The position numbers and the translations under genes are program-made. The notes beneath the pieces were generated by a model, which saw only the letters and a program-made list of their open reading frames with translations, was not told where the DNA came from and did no database searches. A stretch of 32,598 nt of DNA from positions 1-32,598 of the forward strand of contig CAMHNQ010000003.1 in the NCBI GenBank assembly GCA_946186495.1. Reading direction: 5' to 3'. Below are positions 7,458 through 15,796 of this stretch, piece by piece. This DNA is from an uncultured Bacteroidales bacterium (GTDB lineage Bacteria > Bacteroidota > Bacteroidia > Bacteroidales > WCHB1-69). The stretch's first letter is position 1; each line of letters opens with the position of its first letter.

Positions 7458-8423
7458 TCAGAACCGTTTCAGTTTGGCCTCCTCAAACGGGTCGAGCGAG
7501 AAAACGTTGTTGCTGTCCACCCTGATCACGAGCAAACCCTCCTCCCGGGCGAATTTGTCCGAATCCCGATCGTAGTTGACCGCTGCAACCGCTGCCAACA
7601 CCTCCTGGCCCGAATACTGCGGGAACAATTCCCTGAATTTCTCCATCTTTTTCTCGAAATGCTTCACCTTCTTCGGGGTGAAATTCGCCTTGACTTCCAC
7701 AGGGATGACGAATCTGTCGTTCCCGAGCAAGGCGTCGATTTCCATCAGACCGTTGGCGGCGGAATCTAACGGACGGATGTTCTTGCCGAGGCTAACCACG
7801 TCGAGACCGCCCTCCTTGAAGACTTTGAACAAGGCTGAACTCGCCAGCCCCTCCACTATGTGCCCGGTGACGCCGAGAAATTCCACCGATACGCGGGTGA
7901 TGGCAGCGTTAACGGCTGCAATGGAAGCCTTTGTCTCAGCACTGAAGTCCGCAAGGGTGGCTTCAAGGTGGGCTTTGCTTTTGGCAAAGGAGGCCTTGTA
8001 TTCTTCGTTTGACCTTTGCGATTCCTTGATACTTTCTTTCAACTCCTGCATATCCTCCTCCCACTGTCGCGTTCTCTCCTGCCACTCTGCACGGCTTTTC
8101 TGACGCTCCTCCTCTCGCTGGCGCGACCACTCATCGAGCTGCGCCCGCCATCTCTTGGCGTCGGCCTCCCGCTCGATAGCATGGAGGCGCATGATCTCGC
8201 GAATCTCCTGCATCTCACGCTCATGGGTGCGCCGAGCCTCTTCGTGCTCATCACGCACAGCCTCCAACTGGGCGCCCCGCTCGCGCACTACCGCTTCCCC
8301 GTCGTCAAGTCTTCGGTTCATCCTCTCGATTGCCTGTTCATTCCTGCTTATCCTTCCGGTGTTCTCCAACACCTTCTGCCTCAACTGAGGCAGGCTTGCT
8401 TCCGCTAACATTGTATTTTCCAT
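7458..8423 (-). CDS. Coiled-coil protein with PD-(D/E)XK nuclease-like C-terminus
   Basis: 321 residues, no signal peptide. Residues ~12-175 are a long highly charged coiled coil rich in Glu, Arg and Gln (for example EEARRTHEREMQEIREIM). Residues ~180-321 form a globular domain containing GLMEIDALLGN followed by FVIPVEVKAN. The arrangement D230-x12-E243-V-K245 fits the catalytic core of PD-(D/E)XK nuclease folds. The overall shape recalls DUF3782-type coiled-coil/nuclease-like proteins of archaea and cyanobacteria. It stands alone, convergent with dapA, with its own promoter. DNA binding or cleavage is a guess from the fold; no partner methylase or toxin/antitoxin gene is adjacent. Confidence 0.75.
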   Translation of the reverse strand: MENTMLAEASLPQLRQKVLENTGRISRNEQAIERMNRRLDDGEAVVRERGAQLEAVRDEHEEARRTHEREMQEIREIMRLHAIEREADAKRWRAQLDEWSRQREEERQKSRAEWQERTRQWEEDMQELKESIKESQRSNEEYKASFAKSKAHLEATLADFSAETKASIAAVNAAITRVSVEFLGVTGHIVEGLASSALFKVFKEGGLDVVSLGKNIRPLDSAANGLMEIDALLGNDRFVIPVEVKANFTPKKVKHFEKKMEKFRELFPQYSGQEVLAAVAAVNYDRDSDKFAREEGLLVIRVDSNNVFSLDPFEEAKLKRF

Positions 8424-8541
8424 ATTGTTTCGAATGGTTTATTGGGGTTTATTTGTGTGCTTCTTCTTAAGTTCACAGGTTGCTTGCCGGAACCCCCTGA
8501 CCCGTTCCCGACCCCACTTCCCGCATCAAGGTTTCCGGAGA

Positions 8542-8549
8542 CAAAGATA
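8542..8549 (-). promoter_or_regulatory. -7 promoter motif TATCTTTG (minus strand)
   Basis: The reverse complement of CAAAGATA. It would give a leader of about 110 bases for the coiled-coil gene starting at 8423. The rest of 8424-8716 is AT-rich, with no convincing gene. Confidence 0.55.
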
Positions 8550-8716
8550 ACACAAAAAACAATACGGAACACAAAAGCCGAAAAAAAATTTTCATCTTGG
8601 AAACCAATGCGTTATAGATATGTGTTGAAATATTTTAAGAATTATTTGTAAATTTTGTATTCATTTTTCGCAGGAAAAACGGACTCGCGCCGCAAACACG
8701 ACGCAACCGCAACACA

Positions 8717-8747
8717 CAAAAAAAAGCCCCGCATAGGCAGGGCTTTT
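8717..8747 (-). terminator. Rho-independent terminator of the three-gene mosaic-protein cluster
   Basis: Read leftward, AAAAGCCC, a 10-base loop, and GGGCTTTT run into a T tract. It lies 25 bases past the stop codon of the last cluster gene. Confidence 0.85.
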
Positions 8748-8771
8748 GATTTTATCACTTAATCGATTTCT

Positions 8772-10223
8772 TTAATTCTCGGGAATAGTGGTAACTTTCG
8801 TGAATGTATCACTACCACAAGAGGCATTCTCTTTATAAGTTAACATTACGGTCAATGTTGCTCCTGGAACCCAAGAAGTCTCAGTATTAAGGTTGATCTC
8901 CCCTTCACCGTTTGGATTAACCGTAATTGAGGTAAAAAACACATAAGTTTCGTTACCTTTAGCAACCTGATACTCTACTTTTTCTACCTTGGAAGCGTTA
9001 TAATTTTTGATAGTGACACGATACAGCTTATCATTGCCTATTTGTTCAATTTTTTCGATAGTCGGGCAGGCATCGACACCGTTCTCTAAATTTTTGATTC
9101 TTTCAACAAGACCGCAGATTTCGTGATTGTCGTCGCCGACAGGGTTCTCCACACAATCCTTGAGGTAATTGTTCTTGTCAAGATAGTAAGCCAGGTAACC
9201 GTTGAACTTCGCAAGCAAATGTTTGTACAAAGTGCTGTCCTGTGCAGACTTGAAATATTCGTAAGCGTAGTCGAATTCATCGATGGTGGTGTTGTCGATG
9301 AAGTACTTCACTGCCTTCCATACGAGGGGCATGTGGTTGAAGACATAGTCGATGGCGTAGTTGGCCACGATGTCGCGGATGGCATCGTGATGCTCGTTCT
9401 CCTGAACGGCCGCAATCACCTCTTTCACGTCGTTGGTGTCAACCTTGCCGATGTAGGCCGCCAGCACGTCCATGGCGTCTTCCTTGTGGTTGATGATGTA
9501 GTTCTTGACGGTGTCCTTCACCGCGCGCTTCACGTCGGCAGGAACGGCGTCCATGGCCGTGTAGAGGTCTTCAGCGGTGGCAAGGCCGAGGAAGTAGAGG
9601 GCCAGGTCCTTCACGACGGGTTTCTGGGTCTTGATGTAGTTGACCAGGGTGTCCTTCATGTAGGGCCAGATGTTGTTGTTGCCTGCGATGGCGGCGAGGA
9701 TGGAGTCGACACTGTTCTTCGTCGTGGTGCTTGCGGAGAGATAGCGGCAGATCTCCTCGGTGGTGAGCTCAACCGGGGCGTTGTCGGCCTGGATGGCGTA
9801 CGGTACAGCCATCACCGGGGTCTCGACCGTGGCGATTTCGGTTCCACCGTCTTTGAAGACGGCTTTCACCACCACATCCTTGCTCCAATCGATGGAGTCG
9901 AATTTTGCGGAAGGGCCGATCACGAAGGAGGCCATGCCGTTGGCCGTGGTCGTGACGTCATTGATGGTCTGGGTGTACAGAGACGTGCCATTGACAACAT
10001 TGTCCAAAATGGTGACTTCGACCGTGAGGGTCTTGTTGATAACCAGGTTCCAGCCCTGGTTATCGCGAACCACTGCCTGGTAGTTGAACTTAGGGCCTAC
10101 CGTGGGAACATCGAGATTTGTACTCTCGTAATCGTAAGGTTGGCCTTGCGGGGGATTCACCTGCGCCATTAAGATGCTCGCGCTGCAGAGGAGCATCACT
10201 AAAAAGGTTAAAATCTTTTTCAT
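8772..10223 (-). CDS. Secreted mosaic protein: Bacteroidota N-domain, helical repeats, C-module
   Basis: 483 residues. Signal peptide 1-21 (MKKILTFLVMLLCSASILMAQ). Residues ~45-146 form a beta-rich domain starting KFNYQAVVRDNQG and ending AVPYAIQA, a domain I recognise at the N-terminus of many FISUMP and adhesin-like Bacteroidota proteins. Residues ~156-356 are all-helical tandem repeats of ~46 residues: units start at DTLVNYIK (191), DTVKNYII (237) and DIVANYAI (284), with a partial unit at ~338. Residues ~366-382 are a short coiled coil. Residues ~386-483 form a beta module starting at CPTIEKI and containing KNYNASKVEKVEY, shared with the neighbouring 461-residue protein. There is no T9SS tail and no lipobox, so the anchoring mode is unknown. 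It is the last gene of a three-gene cluster, 56 bases after its neighbour. Its function is unknown; surface binding or structure is a guess. Confidence 0.8.
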   Translation of the reverse strand: MKKILTFLVMLLCSASILMAQVNPPQGQPYDYESTNLDVPTVGPKFNYQAVVRDNQGWNLVINKTLTVEVTILDNVVNGTSLYTQTINDVTTTANGMASFVIGPSAKFDSIDWSKDVVVKAVFKDGGTEIATVETPVMAVPYAIQADNAPVELTTEEICRYLSASTTTKNSVDSILAAIAGNNNIWPYMKDTLVNYIKTQKPVVKDLALYFLGLATAEDLYTAMDAVPADVKRAVKDTVKNYIINHKEDAMDVLAAYIGKVDTNDVKEVIAAVQENEHHDAIRDIVANYAIDYVFNHMPLVWKAVKYFIDNTTIDEFDYAYEYFKSAQDSTLYKHLLAKFNGYLAYYLDKNNYLKDCVENPVGDDNHEICGLVERIKNLENGVDACPTIEKIEQIGNDKLYRVTIKNYNASKVEKVEYQVAKGNETYVFFTSITVNPNGEGEINLNTETSWVPGATLTVMLTYKENASCGSDTFTKVTTIPEN

Positions 10224-10279
10224 TGTTCTATTGTTTTTATTATTAATTATTATCGTTAGGAATTATGGATAAAAGAGCT

Positions 10280-11665
10280 TTATTTTTCGTATATAGTGAC
10301 GTCCAGATTAAGGACATCGTCAGCACCACATTGAGTTCCACCAGCAAACCGGATTTGGACACTGGCAATGACTTTAGTTACATCTGCGTTGATATAGTTG
10401 GAAGGAACTGCCGCTTCCACATGGGCATCAGTGGAAGTTTCGCTTGTTTGAGGCACAGGACGAACGGTTACGTATGTACCGTCAGGATCTGTTTCGATAA
10501 TTTTGAACTCGACATTGATGTCCGTCACAACACTGGCATCGTAATTGGTGATGTCAAATTCGATGCTTTTTGTCTCCTCTATAGTAGCAACATTTGTGAG
10601 CTCAGGGCAGGTAATAGGATCAGGATCAGGATCAGGATCAGGATCGTTGTCGCCGTTGTCCTCGCATTTGTCAAAAGCCTTGACGATGTCATAGACGCAG
10701 CGCACGCTGAGGCGGTCGTCGTCGAGGCGGTTAGGGGTGAGCGGCACGTCGCAGTAGTAGGCGAGCTGCATCACGCTGTGTGAGCCGTCCTCGCAGTTGT
10801 CGGCGGTCCAGAAGTCGGTCTCGGTGAAGAGGCCCTCGAACTGCTGGGTGGTGCTGTTGAAGAGGCCGGCGGGCATGGCGGAGAAGCCGGTGGCGTTGGT
10901 GTTGGTGAGGCCGTTCCAGAGGGTGTCGGCGCGGAGGTCGGTGGCCGGGATGGCGCGCACGAGGCTCATCTCCTCACCGGAGGGCAGGTGCCAGCCGTCA
11001 GGGCAGATGCCCTGGAGGAAGCCGTCCTCATTGCAGGCGGGTTCGGCGCCGGCAGCCTCGCTCCACGTGTAGAGGAGGCCGAAGGTGAGCGAGTCGGTCA
11101 CCTGGTAGCGGTCGGAGGCGTAGATGCGGCCGGCGGTGTTGTCGCGCAGGTTGCTCTTGAACCAGCAGACGTTGTTGAGGGCAATCACGAGGTAGTCGTT
11201 AGAGACGTTGTCGAGCTTGTTTTCGGGGCACACATAGAGTTTGACCACCTGGAGGGAGTCGTAGTTGAACTCGGCGACGTTGGGGACCTGGAGCTGCACG
11301 AAGCCATGGAGGCCTTCGGCGTCGCAGTCGGTCTCGGTCTGTGCGGTGAGGAGGGTTTTGATGGAGTCCCAGGAGAGGTTGAAGCGACCGTTGCGGTAGC
11401 CTTCGCCGTAGGTGATGACGGCGATGGTGGTGTCGGACACTAACTGCATCTGGGCGATGGAGGCGGAGAGCTCGTAGCCCGCCGCGCCCTGCACGATGGC
11501 GCCGAAGGGCAGGCCGAAGGCGCCGTAGGCCTGTTCGTTTTCGTCACCGGCGATGGTCCCGGTGCTGCCGCCGGGCACGAAGCCGCGGACGGTGTTGACG
11601 GTCTGCGCCGACACGAAGCCCGCGCACAAGACCGTCATCATCAAAATCAAAAGATTCTTTTTCAT
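10280..11665 (-). CDS. Secreted FISUMP-domain protein with Asp-Pro linker and C-module
   Basis: 461 residues. Signal peptide 1-21 (ending GFVSAQ). Residues ~164-324 form a FISUMP-type domain: NNVCWFKSNL (164-173, in the place of the usual WMAENL), LLYTWSEA, ICPDGWHLPSGEEM (220-233), TGFSAMPAGL (259-268), FWTAD and LSVRCVYD. Residues 341-350 are five Asp-Pro dipeptides encoded by a six-base microsatellite. Residues ~352-461 form a C-terminal module (CPELTNV, then ITNYDASVVTDINVEF and QCGADDV) homologous by eye to the end of the 483-residue neighbour. There is no T9SS tail. The gene lies between two mosaic relatives, 45-56 bases apart, and is probably co-transcribed. Its function is unknown. 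Confidence 0.8.
   Translation of the reverse strand: MKKNLLILMMTVLCAGFVSAQTVNTVRGFVPGGSTGTIAGDENEQAYGAFGLPFGAIVQGAAGYELSASIAQMQLVSDTTIAVITYGEGYRNGRFNLSWDSIKTLLTAQTETDCDAEGLHGFVQLQVPNVAEFNYDSLQVVKLYVCPENKLDNVSNDYLVIALNNVCWFKSNLRDNTAGRIYASDRYQVTDSLTFGLLYTWSEAAGAEPACNEDGFLQGICPDGWHLPSGEEMSLVRAIPATDLRADTLWNGLTNTNATGFSAMPAGLFNSTTQQFEGLFTETDFWTADNCEDGSHSVMQLAYYCDVPLTPNRLDDDRLSVRCVYDIVKAFDKCEDNGDNDPDPDPDPDPITCPELTNVATIEETKSIEFDITNYDASVVTDINVEFKIIETDPDGTYVTVRPVPQTSETSTDAHVEAAVPSNYINADVTKVIASVQIRFAGGTQCGADDVLNLDVTIYEK
10617..10645. repeat. In-frame hexanucleotide microsatellite (GGATCA, 4.8 copies)
   Basis: Four perfect GGATCA units plus GGATC encode the Asp-Pro linker of the 461-residue protein on the minus strand. 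Gain or loss of a unit keeps the reading frame, so linker length could vary between strains. Confidence 0.85.
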
Positions 11666-11710
11666 ATCGTTGTTTTTTTTATTATCGATTAATAAAGGTT
11701 AGCACCGGGA

Positions 11711-14700
11711 TTACGGTTCGGGAATGACTTTCACGCAACGGACGGAATAGCCACGATACTTGGCACCACGAGGACTGTTATCGCTGGTGGAATTTGTACT
11801 TACCAAATCGGCATGTCTTTGCACACCCTCCATATCCTCATGGATTTGACGATAATAGGATGTTGGAGTATTGTTAACGTTACCATTCTCTGTGCTGGTC
11901 CAGAAATAAGTCAAGTCATTATAGGTACCCGGGTATTTGTTCAGACCTCTGTATCCGGCAGGCACTGCATTGAAACCGGTCGAAATGGGAGAGGAAGCAC
12001 CCGTCCAAGAACCAGCTTTCATAAGTTTGGCGGCATGACTACCACGCCATCCTTTATTATCACACATGGTGTCAGCAGGAGTCTGATTCGTACCTAATGT
12101 ATCAACATAATATTCCATTTCGCACCATTCGGCGTCTGAGGGAAGATACCAACCTGAAGGACAAACTTCCATGGCCGCATACCAATTATAGTGATATCCC
12201 ATCAGTCCAAGATGCTCAGTGGTAATCTGAATTTCTTGATTACCCGCAACTACTGAACTTATGTCATAATACTCCGCAGATGTTACATCAGCAAGGCTGC
12301 CGGAATTTTGACCTTGTTCAATTGGTTGACCAGCTCCATTCTTGCTGGAGCGCATGTTCTGGGCCATCCAGCATCGGGAACCTATTTTAACAGTGGGATA
12401 ACGGTTACCCATAGCGTCGCGCATGGAGTCCGTGCCGCACACGAATTTGTACTTCACGAGGATGGTGTCGTACTTGTAGCAGACGGTGTCGTTGTTGAAC
12501 ATGACGCGGAACTCGCAGACGATGAGGGAGTCTCTGTCGACGGCCATCCGCAGGGTGTTGCCCTGAGATTGAAGAACATGATTCAACGTATCAGTCCATT
12601 TGTAGTGGATCTCTTCGATAAGGCCGTTGTAGAACCTAGGATCATTCTCGACATCCTTGAGGTAGGTCGTGTCGCCATTTTGAATAATGTAGGAGGCGGC
12701 GGCAAGGGTGATGGTGTCGGTGGAACCGATGCAGAGCGTGTCAGAATGTTGGGTGTCGGGAGTGATGGAGACTTTCGGTCCGAGGAGGGTGTCGCCGTTC
12801 ACGAAAATGGAGTCGCTGCACTCATAGGGTTTATACGTTATCTTGATGGTGTCCTTAACCGTACAGGTTTGTCCCAGGTAAGACATCGAGAGGGTAGCTT
12901 CATAGACGTGGGTGGAGTCCGGCGCGACCTTCAGTATGCTGTCGGACACATCAGGAGCGTCTGTCCAGGAATATTGGATGTCGCCGCTTATACCGTTATC
13001 GGCCATTAGGGTAGAGCAAGCCGCCATGAGGTGCTCAACCCGGTAAGTGCCTGCACTGAGACCACTACAATATTGGCTTGCATTACTTCCAACCTCAAAC
13101 TGGCTTCTGGCCGTAAGTTTGAGGGAGTCGGCGAAGGCATGGTAAACGGTGCCGGGGTCGGCGAGGATCTCGAGTTTGGGTCCGCGGACAGTGATGGTCT
13201 TGCCGGCGGATTTTATTGTATCGCCTTTACATAGCACGAAGGAGTACAATGTGACCGTTCTGGAGCAGTAATTCATACCGAGGGTGTCCTTAAACGTGAA
13301 GTTATCAATGTTGGAAGGAAGGATGTCGGACTTATGCTGGCCGTCTATGTCCCAGTAATCGACGATGAAGCCTGCCTCGAGATTACCATAGTTCACGTCC
13401 ACCGTGCCGGACAACAGGATGCCTTTGTTCTGGGCCAGTTTGGTGGCGCTATTGTAGTCTTCGTTGCCTTCGTTCACTATAAGGGTGACTGTATTCGGGC
13501 ATCTGGGCTCGCTGCTTTGGGTGTAATCGATCGTGAAGGTTGCACTCTTCTGTGCTGATAAGGGGGTACACTTGGTCATCAGGAATGCCTGCACTCTGAT
13601 GATGTCGGCTTTGTTCAATAAGTTGTCGGAAATTTCCGCCTTCATCGAATAGGTGTTTCCATTGGTGTCGATGGTAGCATATATCGTGTCCTTCTTGAAC
13701 TGGGTGCTCGGGTAGGAGAGTTCAAAGAACGCGCTGTCGGAAGGGACATTGAGGGTGTAGGTTTCGGCTTCGGGAATGTTAGTGATTCTGGAAGTAACGG
13801 TTAGCGGACCTCTTCCGGAGTGGGTCTGTGTTCCATTTGTATCCGGAGTTAACAGGTCGGGACACTTGATGAAGTTCGGGTTGTTCTCAAGGTTCTCTAT
13901 TTTTGCTTCGATGTGGCAGATATCGAAATCAGGATCGGTCGAGCATTTCTTGAGATAGCCGTTCTTGTCGAGGTAGGCCTGGACGAGGGCGTCGAGTTCG
14001 GATCTCATGTGGGGGTACAGGTCAGAGGAGTCTGCAGATCTGTGGGTTTTGAAATAGTCGTAGGCGTAGTCGATTTCGTCCACGGTGACGGCGTCGAGGA
14101 ATTTCTTCAGGGCTTTCCATACGAGCTGTTTGTGGTTGGAGAGGTACTTGAGGGTGCTGTCGGCGAGGATGCTGACGATATCGTCGAACTGCGGGTTTTC
14201 GTTGACGGCGTTGAGCACGCGGCGGACGTCGTTGGTGTCGATCTGCCCGATGTAGGCGAGGCCGATTTCCTTGGCGACGTCATAGTTGTTGATGATGTAC
14301 TTCTTGACGGTGTCGACCACAGCGGAGTCGAGCTTGTTGTTGGCCTTGTAGGCCTGGTAGGCGTCTGCCACGTCGTCGGTGTTCACTTTGCCGAGGAAGT
14401 GGAGGATCAGGTTCTTGATGGCGGTGCGGTGAGCCTTGATGTAGTCCACGAGGGTGTCTTGGGAGTATTGGGCGATCTCGTTCCCGTTCGCGAAGAAGGC
14501 TTTGATGACTTGGTTGACGGCTTCCTCATTGATGTCTTTCAGGTAGTTGGTGATGGCCAGGGTGGTCAGCAGGGTGTCGTGGTTGAGGGCGTTCAAGGCA
14601 TAGGGCACGGGGAGCACCTCCATTTCGTCATGGATGCCGTAAGAGGCAATTTCCACCACGATCTTGGAGCCTTTCCAGTTGATCTTGCGGAGGCTGCTGA

Positions 14701-15028
14701 CGGGCAATTTCACCACGTTTGTGTTTGTTTCGGGACCCTGGTAGCTTTCGTCCACGATGATGAGGGAGAGCATGCCGTTCATGTTGGTCTTGCCTGTGAA
14801 GGTCATGCCTGTGAACTCTGCTTCGTCGGTGGTACCGGTAATTGACAGTCTACCTTCAACGTTAGCGTTGTACACCAGGTCATTCGGGGCGAACTCGCCC
14901 ACTGTGGCGTTTGTGTTGTTTCTCACCACCAGCTGGTAGGTGAGTTTCGGGTGCTGGTCCGACTGCTGGGCCAGGATCGTGCTCACTGTCACCAGGAGCA
15001 TCGCGAAAAGGGTTAAAATCTTTTTCAT
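11711..15028 (-). CDS. Large secreted mosaic protein: helical repeats, beta-rich middle, C-terminal FISUMP domain
   Basis: 1105 residues. Signal peptide 1-20 (MKKILTLFAMLLVTVSTILA). Residues ~28-148 form a beta domain (KLTYQLVVRNNTN to VLPVPYALNA) homologous to that of the 483-residue protein. Residues ~160-362 form the same helical repeat region (units DTLVDYIK at 191 and DTVKKYII at 239, then LKYLSNHK and YLDKNGYLKKC). Residues ~395-865 are beta-rich with several Cys-Pro motifs and repeated Ig/PKD-like patterns. Residues ~868-1105 form a complete FISUMP domain: VKIGSRCWMAQNM, YHYNWYAAMEVCPSGWYLPS, STGFNAVPAGYRG, TYFWTSTENG and GYSVRCVK. There is no T9SS tail or lipobox. It is the first gene of the leftward cluster. 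A surface or extracellular role is likely; the ligand is unknown. Confidence 0.82.
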   Translation of the reverse strand: MKKILTLFAMLLVTVSTILAQQSDQHPKLTYQLVVRNNTNATVGEFAPNDLVYNANVEGRLSITGTTDEAEFTGMTFTGKTNMNGMLSLIIVDESYQGPETNTNVVKLPVSSLRKINWKGSKIVVEIASYGIHDEMEVLPVPYALNALNHDTLLTTLAITNYLKDINEEAVNQVIKAFFANGNEIAQYSQDTLVDYIKAHRTAIKNLILHFLGKVNTDDVADAYQAYKANNKLDSAVVDTVKKYIINNYDVAKEIGLAYIGQIDTNDVRRVLNAVNENPQFDDIVSILADSTLKYLSNHKQLVWKALKKFLDAVTVDEIDYAYDYFKTHRSADSSDLYPHMRSELDALVQAYLDKNGYLKKCSTDPDFDICHIEAKIENLENNPNFIKCPDLLTPDTNGTQTHSGRGPLTVTSRITNIPEAETYTLNVPSDSAFFELSYPSTQFKKDTIYATIDTNGNTYSMKAEISDNLLNKADIIRVQAFLMTKCTPLSAQKSATFTIDYTQSSEPRCPNTVTLIVNEGNEDYNSATKLAQNKGILLSGTVDVNYGNLEAGFIVDYWDIDGQHKSDILPSNIDNFTFKDTLGMNYCSRTVTLYSFVLCKGDTIKSAGKTITVRGPKLEILADPGTVYHAFADSLKLTARSQFEVGSNASQYCSGLSAGTYRVEHLMAACSTLMADNGISGDIQYSWTDAPDVSDSILKVAPDSTHVYEATLSMSYLGQTCTVKDTIKITYKPYECSDSIFVNGDTLLGPKVSITPDTQHSDTLCIGSTDTITLAAASYIIQNGDTTYLKDVENDPRFYNGLIEEIHYKWTDTLNHVLQSQGNTLRMAVDRDSLIVCEFRVMFNNDTVCYKYDTILVKYKFVCGTDSMRDAMGNRYPTVKIGSRCWMAQNMRSSKNGAGQPIEQGQNSGSLADVTSAEYYDISSVVAGNQEIQITTEHLGLMGYHYNWYAAMEVCPSGWYLPSDAEWCEMEYYVDTLGTNQTPADTMCDNKGWRGSHAAKLMKAGSWTGASSPISTGFNAVPAGYRGLNKYPGTYNDLTYFWTSTENGNVNNTPTSYYRQIHEDMEGVQRHADLVSTNSTSDNSPRGAKYRGYSVRCVKVIPEP

Positions 15029-15435
15029 CTTTTGTTTGTTTTATTATTACTTATTTCTATTTTTTATTCTTGAGGGCCACTATAATAAAATATATACTAT
15101 ATAAAATTTAATGATGCACGCTCATCGTTTCGTTTTTGCCGGTCCAGATGGCAAGGGGTTATACGGGCGAGCGGTTTGACGCGAGGGCATAGCAAAATCC
15201 GCGCGGTTTCCACGCATCCACGCACCAAGCTCATTGAGCTTAACTTATTGTATCTCAATCGGTTACAAGACATTCTGCAACACTATTTTACACTATAAAT
15301 CAAGGAGCAAATATATAAAAAATATAAACGCAAAACATTTTTAGTTATTTTTTTTTCAAATTGCCGGACGGATTTTCATCGACAGGCAGCGGCCCGTTGC
15401 GGCCGGAAACATTCTTCACACGCTTGTCTATCTCC
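15029..15435. other. Long intergenic region upstream of the mosaic-protein cluster
   Basis: An AT-rich stretch follows the 1105-residue gene start (15029-15110), then a GC-richer part (15130-15230), then AT-rich sequence again. A perfect inverted repeat AAGCTC-ATT-GAGCTT lies at 15228-15242. On the minus strand TATATTTG (15308-15315) could be a -7 motif, giving a leader of about 280 bases. No gene is convincing. The leader, if real, is long enough to hold regulatory structure, but I recognise no known riboswitch. Confidence 0.4.
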
Positions 15436-15540
15436 TTTTTTCAATAACCAATAACCAATAACCAATAACCAATAACCAATTCAAGTTTCGCATGTTTGTT
15501 GTCAACTATATGTATCTCAGAAAAAAGCCTTTTCTGGCAA
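15436..15540 (-). repeat. Dispersed repeat copy B (inverted relative to copy A)
   Basis: Read on the minus strand: the core at 15540-15482 (blocks GCTTTTTTCTGAGATAC and ACAAACATGCGAAACTT, as at 1-57), then a 5.4-copy heptamer array at 15480-15443 (GGTTATT units), then a short A tract at 15441-15436. The order core, period-7 array, A tract is the same as in copy A, although the heptamer differs. This shows a composite element rather than chance similarity. Confidence 0.8.
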
Positions 15541-15700
15541 AGGTGTTGTCATCCCCGATGCCGAGACTCTCGTCCGCACGCTTTTTCCGGCTACGGCACA
15601 TCGTGCCGATGCGGGACAATTAGGCGGGCTCTACGTACTCAAGCTCAGCGGGGAGGAGACATTCACCATGTCAGCCCCCTCGAAGCCGCAGGAGTTCTGA
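15539..15700 (+). pseudogene. Decayed 3' end of a gene, abutting repeat copy B
   Basis: One frame reads KGVVIPDAETLVRTLFPATA, then HRADAGQLGGLYVLKLSGEE, then TFTMSAPSKPQEF and a TGA at 15698-15700. GLYVLKLSGEETFT resembles the end of a T9SS sorting domain (GIYxLKV..G....K), but the usual closing Lys/Arg tail is absent. No start codon or upstream domain remains; the frame runs into the repeat core. It may be the remnant of a secreted protein gene. Weak evidence. Confidence 0.35.
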
Positions 15701-15773
15701 ACGCCCGAAACAGCCCCCCAAGCCCGTGGCTGGAAAATTTTTTCCAAGTGTGTTTTTATTTGAAAAAAAAGTG

Positions 15774-15781
15774 TATTTTTG
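15774..15781 (+). promoter_or_regulatory. -7 promoter motif TATTTTTG for tRNA-Pro
   Basis: TATTTTTG lies 15 bases before the tRNA starting at 15797, giving a very short 5' leader. Confidence 0.65.
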
Positions 15782-15796
15782 CCGCCAGAAAAAAAA

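Noticed and set aside
9123-10172. 349-codon frame antisense to the helical-repeat protein
   Set aside because: Val/Gly/Asp-rich shadow; the opposite strand has a signal peptide, promoter context and repeat structure.
15191-15298. Short open frame ending LIELNLLYLNRLQDILQHYFTL
   Set aside because: About 35 codons, no start codon and no family I can name; it could be chance or a relic.
15443-15480. Heptamer array as a CRISPR
   Set aside because: Units are 7 bases with no spacers and no cas genes nearby.
1-15540. Composite transposon bounded by the inverted repeats A and B
   Set aside because: No transposase or integrase lies between them, the content is housekeeping genes and ordinary envelope genes, and the copies have different heptamer arrays. 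Dispersed repeats are the simpler reading.
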